64,000 nucleotides of DNA from NCBI RefSeq assembly GCF_040954645.1, contig NC_092806.1:160514328-160578327 (forward strand), written 5' to 3'. The stretch comes from Diabrotica undecimpunctata (lineage: Eukaryota > Arthropoda > Insecta > Coleoptera > Chrysomelidae). A program made the position numbers and the translations under genes. The notes below the pieces were generated by a model that was given only the letters and a program-made list of their open reading frames with translations, was not told the DNA's origin and did not search any database. This document shows positions 32,201 to 44,200 of the stretch, in pieces (positions within the stretch are counted from its first letter, which is position 1; each line of letters opens with the position of its first letter).

Positions 32201-35200
32201 TTTCGATGTTTTCTTCGGTGGTTGCTGCGTTGGATTCTTATTCACGTGGACCGTCTTCAAGTGGTTTATGATCAAGTGCATATTCCAATATTCGTGTCAA
32301 CGTAGTAAAATAGTAATTTCATTGATAAAAATATCATTTACTCACGAAACACAGGACTTTTCAACTTGCCTTCGCATACAGCTTCTTTTCTAAGCCACTT
32401 AATTAGTTCGGTGCTTTATTGTAAACCCACACTATCATTTTTTGAGGTTTTTCTCGTATTTAAACACATTAAAGGTCTATAAAACTGTTTATAAAAGTCG
32501 CCAGTAACTGGATGTGTACCCATTTTTCTTTGACATTTTTTTTTGCCTTAGCAAAATACCAAGTTCTCTTCCTGATAATAAAATGCTGGATTTTCTTCTT
32601 TGTTGCAATAAACTGTTGCTGTTATAGGTACTTATTCGCGTGGGCCATCTTCAATCTAGAAGTTTTTATCTTGCCCTCGTATACAGCTTCTAAGACATTT
32701 TATTAATTCGCTACTTTATTTTAACATCACTCTTATCATTTTTTGAAATGTTAGTTTTTTCTCTCTGCTGCGATAAACTGTTGCTATATTGGGTACTTAT
32801 TCACTTGGACCATCTTCAATCGAAAACTTTGCAGCTAGTCTTCGTATACAGCTTCTTTTATAAGCCACTTAATTTGTTCGATGCTTTTTCTAACCTCACA
32901 AGATACTTTTTGAGGTTGTTGCATGTGTTTACTCCTTAATAAAGGTTTCAAATGATTGTGAAAGGGTTAAGTGATTAATATATTTCTTATTCCTATAGGA
33001 GTGTTGCTGCCTGAATTGATCGTAAGCCTAATCCTGTTAGAACAAGAGACCGAGTTGTTTCTGATCAATATGAACTGGCTGAACACCTTCAGCGACGTCC
33101 TTAAATCCATCGACAGGCTTTGTAGACTGATGCCCGACATAGAGCTGCACGACGCCGACGATATCGCCTGGCCTGGCATTACGCAAACTAAACCCAACAG
33201 TATTACTCACAAATTGTACGAAGATTTACCGTTGATACGACAAGCTGACTTGGAGAATCACAACCTGGACGGTGGACGGTGGGTCGTCATTAATAATAAA
33301 GTGTATGATGTTCAAGATTTTAGATGTGATAATTCGTCCGTTAATGAGGTAAGTTTTTTTATGAAACATCGTTTTTTTTTATTATTTTGTTAACTACTCA
33401 ACATTAAGCTCCATATGATCATCATCATATGATGATCATATGTCCATTGTTGAACATAGGCCTCCTCTAGACTTTTCCATCTGCTTCTGTTCTGCGCCTC
33501 TGCTATCCAATTGGTCACGATTCTTTTGAGGTCGTCGGTCCATCGCGTTGGGGGTCTTCCTCGGCTTCGCTTGTCAGCCCGTGGTCTCCACTCAAGCAAT
33601 TTTTTTGTCCAACTGTCGTCTTTAATTCTTGCAACATGTCCTGCCCATCTCCATTTTTGCCTTGTAATATGTTCGATAATGTCTTCCACTCCGGTTCGTC
33701 TACGAACTTCCTCGTTTCTTATTCTATTTCTTAAGCTTATTCCAAGCATTAATCTCTCCATCTTTCGTTGTGTCGTTCTCAATTCGTCAGCTCCATATGA
33801 TATTGTTGATGAAATATAAATCAATTTCTACATACCAAAGACGAAAGATCAGTATAAAAAATGGAGAAAAACTGCTAAGGCACAATGAATAAAGCACAGA
33901 TCTGCTTGAAAAGTTGATGGCATCTATGTTTAGAGATGTGAAACATATTATTTACATTAAACTCTAAAAAAAGCTACAACAATAACTGTCTGTAGAGATC
34001 TACTGGACTGTTTGTGTGCCGATATCAGGATTTAGTCGTCTAAATCCGAAACAGATTCGTCATCACTGCTATCAATCCTCAGAAACCGTGATAATTTCGC
34101 AAACAAAATCTTCAGTTAATTTTTTTCTTTAATAAATGTATTTTTTGACAAGCTGGACCAAAAGCTCCAGCTTTATTAAAAAATTAAAACCCCAACAAAA
34201 AACCGCAAAATTAACAAAGGATGGACAAAGTCTTTTGTTCACGCCAAGTTATCAGCGACCTAACCTCATCATTCAATCTTCGCTTGTCCATTGCTGGACA
34301 TAGATCTCCCTCATAATTTTCCATCTGTTTCGATTTTGTGCCTTTTGCATCCAATTCCTATCGCAACGTATTAGATGGTTAGTCCAACGTGTTGGTGGAC
34401 GACATCTGCTTGGATAGGCATCATCTCTTGGTCTACATTCCAGTATCCACTTTGTTCATCTATTATCTGTTATTCGAGCCACGTGACTGCCCAGTTTGAC
34501 TTCAGTATTGCTATTTTCTCTACAGCATCAGCCACTCCTGTTCTTCGTCATAGCTGGTGGTTTGGGAACAATTACTCTGATCGGAATGGGTGGCGTCTTT
34601 CTGGAGACCCGATTTCTTAGTTACCTGAGTAATCGGCACTTAACGTGTTAAGCTAGATTAATATCAAAACACACTCGTATAATATTTTTGGTCCCACAGT
34701 TTTTAAACTCCACTATATTTAAAGCAAAAGAATTAAATGCGTCTTAAAATTAACACCGAATTAAAACCACGTCAAGAAAACACACGGCGAAACTAACAAA
34801 AGCACGTGTTCAGTAACCAGACCTAAGAGCTGCTGAAATATTAAAGAAAATAAGGGGGATGCAACCATTATTCCGATCAGATGGGCGGTATCATGAAAGA
34901 TACCCGATTGATCCCGAATTGAGTGATCGGCACTCAACGTGTTAAGCTAGATTAATATCAAACCACCCCAGTATAATATTTTTTATGCAACAGTTTTTAA
35001 GTCAACAATACTGTCGATATTCAATCCACAACAATTATTTTATTATGTGTTGAGTACTCACAAATGACACTCTTTCTTTTTTAACGACCTATTTGTTAAC
35101 AATCGATACTAGATTAGATTAGATTAGATTATGTGAGGTCGTTAAGGCCATGCGGCCTCACCGCACTTCGACCTATAGAGATCTTTTGTACATACCTTAA

Positions 35201-38200
35201 TCTAGTTAAACTCTAGAATGCCAATACTTCTGATGAAGTTGATTAGCTTCCTAGGTGACTTGTTTCCTATGTCAGAGGACGCCAGACTGACCTCTCCTAG
35301 GAATTTTAGTCTTTTGCAGAACAGTGCTACGCAGTTGCATAGTATATGTTCTGCCGTTTCTTTTTCATTGTGACAGAAACGACAGTTCTCACTATCTGAT
35401 TTGCCCATCTTCTTGAGATGATATCTCAGAGGGCAGTGACCAGTGAGAAGGCCAGTGACCATTTTGATATCTTTTTTACTCATTTCGAGAAGGCGGTTTG
35501 TTGCCGTAGGCGACACTTTTATGAGCCTTTTTGCTTGCCTTTGTCCTGGTGTGTTAGACCAATATGATCTTAGTTGATTGAGTTCCCAGGTACGGAGTTC
35601 CTCTCTGATGTGGCTTTTCGATAGTCCACAGAAGGGTTCCGGACCCTGGAATGGGGTATTAGCTCCTTCTTTTGCGAGGCTGTCAGCTTCCTCATTTCCT
35701 GCAATTCCCTTGTGACCAGGCACCCACATCACAGTTACATTGTTGCGTTCCGCCAGCTTCTTGAGAGATTGTTTACAGTCCCAAACCAACTTCGACTCAC
35801 ATGTAAATGACTTTAGAGCCTTTAAGGTCTCTTGCCCTACGGGTGTCTCGGTTGAGACATTCTTGGGCACTTATGTCTATAGCATGTATTTCTGCCTGGA
35901 AGATAGTTGGGGCGTTTCCAAGAGATTTAGATAGCCTGAAATTGGGCCCAGTAACTCCCACTCCTGCCCTTTCATCTATCTTAGATCCATCCGTATACCA
36001 TACGAGTGAACCTTCTTCCACTTTTGGTTCAATTTCTTCACCCATTTGGTGGTTTTTTATGACCACTTCAAAGGGTGTTTCAAAGTCGAATTTGACTGGC
36101 ATAACATCTGTCGGCATGTCCTTAGAATCCAATGGAATTTCTTCTAAGATTTTCAGGTGGCCAACTAGATCTCCAGGTTTCATTATTTGTGTCTGTCGCA
36201 GTTTTAAGGCGGTAGTTACTGCCTCCCTCCTTATGCAGAACTGCAAGGGAGGAAGGTTCAGCATCGCCTCTAGAGCTGCAGTGGGACATGTTGACATTGC
36301 CCCTGTGATTCCCAGACAAGCTAGCCGCTGCACTTTTTGAAGCTTGGCGTTAGCTGTTGTTTGTTGTGTTTTTGGCCACCATACGAATGATGCGTATGTG
36401 ACCATGGACCTAATTATTGTTTTATATGACCAGAGAGTCATTTTCGGTTGTAGGCCCCAAGTTTTTCCAAACGTCTTGCGGCAGGTCCAACTTGCCACCA
36501 AAGCTCTGGATAAAATTTTTTCAATATGACTATTCCAGGTGAGTTTTTGATCTAGGGTTACCCCCAGATATTTTACTTCCTTGGAATAGTCTAATGTGAT
36601 GCCATTCATAGTTGGAGCCTGTAAATTGTATTTACGTCGCCTTGTGAAAGGTATCAAAGTCGTTTTACTGGGGTTGACATTTAAGCCCTCTTTCGAGCAC
36701 CAACTTTTAATTTCGTTAAGAGCAGTTTGCATGAGACTAGATATAGTCTGGTCATGCTTGCCTCTAATTGTAACAACTAGGTCATCTGCGTAACCTTGGG
36801 TTATAAAACCAGAATCATGCAACTTAGTGAGAAGGTCATCCACAACCAAAGACCACAGCAGAGGCGATAATACTCCCCCTTGAGGGCACCCCTTTACCGC
36901 TGTCACAGTCACAGATTCTCCTCCAATACTAGCAGTGATGATTCTCGTTTTTAGCATTGACTGAATCCATTGTATTAGTGAGACTTCAATGCTCCTCTTT
37001 ACTAGTGCTCTTTTTATGGATTCAAAAGAGGTATTATCGAATGCTCCCTCTATGTCAATGAAAGCGCAAATAGCTATTTCTTTTGCCACTATTGTCTTTT
37101 CAATTCTTTCGACTAGCGAATTCAGAGCATTTATAGTGGATTTGCCAGTCTGGTAGGCAAACTGATGTTTGTGAAGTGGTTTCCTCGCTAATGTTTCGCT
37201 TCTTATGTAGTAATCTACTAGTTTCTCCATTTTTTTTAGGAGAAAGGAGGTCAGGCATATAGGACGATAAGACTTCGCTTCGTCTGTAGGACGTTTCCCC
37301 GCCTTTGTTATAAATACCACCTTTGCGTCCCTCCAAGTTTTTGGAATGTGACCTAACACCAGACTTGCTATGAAAAGCCGCTGTAGTTGCGGCTGTATTT
37401 GCATGAAGCCTTTTTGGAGTAAAGCAGAAAATATTCCGTCCTTACTAGGGGATTTAAAAGGTTTAAAGCTTTTAACGGCCAATTCGATTTTATTTTGTGT
37501 AAAGATTTTTTCCGCTAGTTGCCTGCTGGATCTGTTGAGGCCCCTTGGAGCCTCTGCCAGCTGCACACTTTGCGGTTCATCTTCTTGTATTTGTTGAGAG
37601 CCAGGAAAATGGGTCATTAACAGTTCTCTAATAGTTTCCGTTAGACTCTCAGTATAATCACCATTCGGCTTTTTGATCAGTCCAATTTCATTTGTGTGGT
37701 CTTTTGAGAGAACCTTTTGGAGCCGTTGTGCAGGGGCTAATTCTGTTATCCCTTCGCACATTTTTCTCCACGAGTTTCTTTTTGATTTTCTTAGTTCTTT
37801 GTTGTACTCAGTAAGGGCATTTCTGTAGGAGTCCCAACTACCTGTAGATTTTGCCCTCACTACAGTACAATCGATACTAAGAAGATGGCCGACGGAACCG
37901 GATGGATCACAATTTTTTAATTTATTCACCGACGACAGGATTTTTTGATAGTCCAGTCAAATTGGGGGAATAGGTGGTAGTAAAAGATAGGTTCAGGATT
38001 TATTTGAAACTGTTTTCAGTGTTCTTTTAAAAGTGCTGATTTAAATTATGGCAGTATGAAGATTTAAAAAAATACAGAAATTACACAAATTAGGTTTCTC
38101 GAATATTGAGTGGTGTTAAAGTTTGTTTAAGTCAATCCACTTTTTAATTTATTCACTGGTGACAGTATCGTAAATGTTCATTTACGATCTTTTAATAGTC

Positions 38201-41200
38201 CAGTCAAATTTGGCGCATAAATTGGAAACGCAAAAGAATGGTTCAGATATTTATTTGGAGCATTTACAGCATATGCATAAATCATCCTCTTTCAGATTCT
38301 ACAGAAATACGCCGGCAAAGAAGTGGGCCATATAATCAACAATTGTCCGCAAATCAGCCAGCTCATGGCCTTAATGGAAAACTACGTGATCGGCAACTTT
38401 TGCCAGCCGGAAACGGAAGTAAGGCCGAACAATCTCAGCCATTTGTACGTGTGTCTGATGATTCTAGACACCGAAAGAAATTTAGGATATCTGTTGGGGT
38501 TACACTCGTTCAATTTGAGACAGAGCCTCCCGTTGGCCCAAGAAGAGACGTCGTCGAGTCAGTGGCTGAAGTCGGCGTTTTTAAGCGGAGGCTTGCAGGT
38601 AAGTAACGAAAGAAATATGAAACGTTTATCTTTAATGTCTCAACTAATTTGTTTAATCGTATAGCTGGACCAACCTCCCAATCCTTACGAAGACGAAAAG
38701 GGAGATTCCCGCAGCACAAACTCAACAGCGGAGAACACTCCTACCGAACCGAGAGTTAACATGGTGCAGAAAACGTTGAAAAATTTCCATCAACCCACCG
38801 AAAGGATTAAAACGTTCATTAACGCTTTGGCCGAGAGTCGTCTATCGGTGAGTTTCTTTTTGTTTATATATTAGAATAGTGCACTAGGCAAAATAATAGA
38901 ATCTTGGACGAAATTTATAAAAAAAACTTCAAATTTTACAGCACGAATTAACAAAAAACTTTTAACAAAATCATCAACGTGAGACAATGATAATTTAAGG
39001 TTGATTTGCACCCCCCAAAAGACAAACTACACATTCAAAAAATTTGGAAAAATTTGAGAAGGTATATATGATCACTAGAAGTATTTTGACAAATTTTGAG
39101 CAAACTTCATGTTTTCGTTTTCGAAAAAACTCAAAGAAACTACTTTTTTCCAAGTATAAAGCGGGAAAACCAAACATAGAATTTTGTTAATTGTCTTACA
39201 ACATAAAGATATAATCCTAAGGACTACTTATGAATTTTTTGAAAATGTTTGAATGTACAGGTTTGCCACAATAGGAACAAATAATTTGTTCCGGCTTATA
39301 ATAAAGCTACCGGTAAGAAACCGGACAAAATTTTAATAACAACATATATAAAACTGTAAAAGTGGAAAATATTTGCAATAAAACGTTGAATATTTATTCC
39401 TAAACATATGAAAGATTTCGTCAAACAAGTCTCGTCAAATTGTGTTTTAGAGAGGTGGCTCCATCTGAAACATCGGTAATATTTATCTTCCATAGATAGC
39501 ATTACTTTCGGCTTCGAAACGTTTTAAACAAAACGTCATACTAACAGAGTTGCCATATCGATTACTTTGTACAACACTTTGGCAGATTACAACAAATTTT
39601 AATAAGAATGTTATCGGTTTGAATTTTGAACTGGTCATGCTGAAATTTACAGAATAGTGGATACTGTACCTTTGTTTTGAAAATACGATGTCATAAAATG
39701 TACAATCTACAAATATAAATAAAAAGTTATCAGCATTAAATGGCAAAGCGGTCTTTGTACATGGCTTTAACTTCATTTGATAAAATTACTATCTACACAA
39801 TTTGGCAACTCTGCCAATGGATGTAACGATAGAAAAGTCATCATGTAGAAACCTACAATTAGGTTGAAAATTTTACCACATCTGCATGACGCAGTAGAGC
39901 CATCTCTAGGATTAGAAACAAACTAACTGAGACTGCAGTTCAACCTTAATAAAAATTTTACAGTAACTTTAAACTTCAAGACGCAGTGAACACTTAAAAA
40001 CTAGAATTAGACATGTATATTATATTGTTACTGATAGTCAAAATTAAATTTTTCGGAATAAATGATTATAAATATATAGGCATGAAATTCAATAGGATTG
40101 TCATCGTTCTGACAGTATTGACTGAGCAGAGGTCTGCGACGAAAGACAAATGCAGTTCAATGGCAGCGTGTAAATTGATTATAGTCAGGGAAATCATTAT
40201 AAGGATGCGTCTGTGAGAAAAATTGTAAAAATTATTTTTTATTTACTTATCTTTAACTAATTGTTGAATTATAAAAATATTCAGCTGCCATTCTTTTTAT
40301 AATATTAAATGCCAATTATAATAAATTTATGACTGTGAACGTTACCCGAAGACGTGAACAGTGGCGCGATTATGCTTTTTATATAAGTAAAGAATTTTTT
40401 TATTTTATCTTTTAATTTTTTGACGCTGATTGGACTGGTTCATTCTTAGAATATAATGACTGTTGACGTTGATAAATGATTCTTTTTACAGTCGCAATAG
40501 AAAGACCTACATAAAAAAAATCGGTTGCCTGTAAAGTCGGTTTTACGGGCGAAGATTTTACGTGACAACGTCTTTTTCTCGGTAGAATATTTATTGATAT
40601 GAATATTATTAAATTGCACAATAGGAACAAGGAATTGAATGAAAATAAGAATTGCACAAATTTTAACTATAGAAATATATTTTGTTTACTAAAACATTGT
40701 ACATGTAAACTTAAACTTAACTAATTTCTATTTGAGTGATTTTGTTGAGGATAGGACGATGATAGTTGAAATAGCATCGCACCAGCGGACCGATCATGTT
40801 TGAGTGGGAGAGAGACGCAAGGCATTCGCCGGTCCGGCGGGCCTCTCTCTCGTTCGGTGACTCATCGTAACAGACGTGAGCGGGCGTTACACTTTTTCAT
40901 GAGTGACTCCGAGCCACAACCTAATTTAAGACGTTGTCACGTCAAAATATTGAAAAGAGTACAATAATTGAGAATAAACAGTGATTTATACATTTTACCT
41001 GTTGCTTCTGATATTTGATCTTCTACTATCAATACAGTGTCCAGTTCACCTTTCTTATTGTTAATATTATTGTAAACGTTAAAAAAAAAACGCGAAAAAT
41101 CATAAAATATATAACAGTACGTGTCTAAGTGATGATATAAGTACCTAACTGTTATTGCTGCTAAAGTGGAAATTGTGTAAAAAAAGCGCTTGGATTGAAT

Positions 41201-44200
41201 CGGTATGAAAATGTGGATCTACGCTAGATGAAAGATATCTCAGGTCAGAAGGATCGTTTTATCTGATCTGATCTGATTTACCATCACTACTATCTTTTCC
41301 TGCAGTAATAATTATAGTAATCCTTTTCATCAAATGTTTAGAACTTTATTCAATCCTATCGAATTTCGAGATCATTATTGAAACCTACCAAATTTACAAA
41401 CCATAACAGATATTAATTTCTTTTCGTAGGATCCGTACGTCATATCGTTTTTGGCTATAGTAGAGCAGCATTCTAAGGCGAATAACTTTTTAACTAGAGT
41501 GGATTTTTCGTTCGAACATCCCATAGAAGAAATCGGTAGAGTGCTTTATGCCGTTTTGCTAAAACACTTAGGACTAGGCTTTGTTTTATTGCCTATAATA
41601 GAAGCATGTAAGTTTTTTTGTTTTGTTTCCTACATTTAGACTCATTTAGTAATTTTTATATAAAATGTTTCATATAATGACAGCAAAAGAAGTATTGTGA
41701 CACGTTATATAATCAGTGCTGTATTAAATAAATAGTACAATATTACTATTTATTTAATACGCTCTCTCCATATTCTATTCCACTTAATTATGTGTTATTC
41801 TCGAGCGAACCAAACAGAGTCGAGGCCGTACCGTAATTCTTTTATTTTATTGTTTTATGTGAGTATAAAATATTAGAAATTTTTAAACAATACGCTGACT
41901 GCTTAAAAGAACGTTGAAAATGTACAAATTTTGAAGTGGTACTTAGGGGGGTCGTTCTGGAGAAACAATCGTTTATTGGAAAGAGGCATTTTAATCTTCA
42001 ACGATGTTTAGTTTCAACAGAGCGGTTTCTCCCTACATAATACACAGATTGAATAGTATTTTTTGGTCCAGCCATTGCTTCTCCTACTTCCTTTGAGGGA
42101 AAATTTTACAAGGGTCATTTCTCGTTGTGGAAGCTTCTCAAAATATAAATAATCGATTCAGTACCTGAGGCTTTGCTTTCCGTTGTTAAAAAACATTTTA
42201 TATATTATCACAACAAAGCAGGATACTTATTTTGGCGTCCAATCAAGTGTTCTTTCTTTTCTTCTTTTTGAGTCCTCAGATGCTTTGTTCTGTCTATAAA
42301 TTTCTTCCCATTTCACGCAATTTTTTTAGTCACCTTTATTATACCTTTAATGAAGAATAGAGGATTAAAAATATTTATTAAGAATGGCTAATTATTAATA
42401 AAGAACAACTTTAAACTTTGCCCGTTAAATTGGTCCTTCGATCCGGATGTTAAAATGTCTTTGAGAGGTTGGCATCCCCCTTTTAGTTCTAACTTCAGTT
42501 TGAACTCGTTCTGTATAGAGTTTGGAGTTTATATGTTTAGAGAAACATGTCACGATAACAAATAAATTCAGAGCAAGTTAAAAACAGTGTTTATCCTGTG
42601 TTCATATACATATGTAACACGATTTTTTAATTACTACTTTCTAGATGCTATTCAAAGTAGCGTAAAAATACCCAAGTCAGTAGCAGAAGTCATCAAATGC
42701 GTTCACCAGACCAAATGGAACTTAATCAAAACGAGACAAGAAGTGAACAAAGGTTACAAAGAGATCTGCATACCCTTGCTGGAAAAGTGTCGTTTCCTAC
42801 TATACGAAGTAAAACCGGCGATCAGTCTGGAAATGGAAGCTTTTAAAAAGGTCAATGTATTGTATAAGGAACCCCGAGTAAGAACTTTGGTAAAAAAAGT
42901 GATTAAAGATCTAAAATGTGGCAGACATACGTCTGAGATTCAAAAACCGGAAGATATAGTGAACGCTACTATACAATCACAGTCTATCGAACGACACAAA
43001 TCCAGTGAAGACATCAGCAAAATGCGAAAAGCCAGTTCGGATGGAAAAATCTCAGAATCCAAAAGCGAAACCGACGACGTGAACAACGAAATCAAAAACA
43101 GCACTCAAAAGGCTGCTGTTGTCACAGAAACTTTTAATACGAACGCTTCGAAACCTACGAAAAACTGCGGCGATATGAAAAACGACTTAGAAGAGAAATG
43201 GACCGTAGAAAAAACCGAAAACATAACTCGAGCGGAACCGACGCCTCAAGATAAGGAGAAGAAATTGGAAACACAGCTGATGTTGACAGGTAATATTAGA
43301 TATTTGTAGATGACAATATTAGTTTGTCTTTGTCTTTTTTGTCAACAGGTATAGTCACTAAATTACACGAAAAACAGATGAAGAAAGTCAGTAATGAGAA
43401 TTTAGACATGATCCATTCCATACTCCAGTTCGTTACAAATTCCTCATGTGATATAGAAATACTACGAAAAGTTATGTACAATCAGGTAAGTTTTTTTTAA
43501 ACTAGGATTACATTGATATGAATGTGAAACTGATGATGAATATTGAGACGATTATAAGAATCCGTCTCAAGTTTATTCATTTCCCGAGATAAACCGGGAA
43601 AAAGCGATCGGTCTCATTCCCCATCAGAAAACGCTTATGTTTTTTCTGGCAATTGTTATGTTAAAATGTCACTCATTATGTTGTGTTACGTTAAAATGTC
43701 AAAAGGTCACGTATTAAGTCAAAACTTCTTGCTGTCATATAAAATCTCACTTCAAAATGCCACGTATATCACAACGTCACGTAAAACGTTGTGTATCAAG
43801 TCAAATGTAACGTTTGATATCAAAAATTCATGTGTTGTGTCAAAATGTGACATGCTGTATCAAAACGCTACGTCAAATGTCAAGTTTTATGTCAAGACGT
43901 TATGTATTATGTCAAAAGCTCATATGTTTTGTCACAAAGTTATGTAAAAAATTATCTCACATCAAATCGTCACGTATTTTATTAAAATATCACGTTTTAT
44001 GTCAAACAGCATTTTATATCCCAAAAAGCTACGTAAATTGCAGTCTCAATCAAAATGTCACGTATTATGTCAAAACAACACGTAAAATTTCATACGTCAA
44101 ACCTCGCATATTATATCATAACATTACATGCTATGTCAAAGTGTAACGTCAAATTTCATGTTTGATATCAAAACGTCACGTAAAATCTCATGTCAGTTGT

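Noticed and set aside
35807..36340. Plus-strand 177-codon frame
   Set aside because: Antisense of the RNase H/RT ORF of the LINE on the minus strand.
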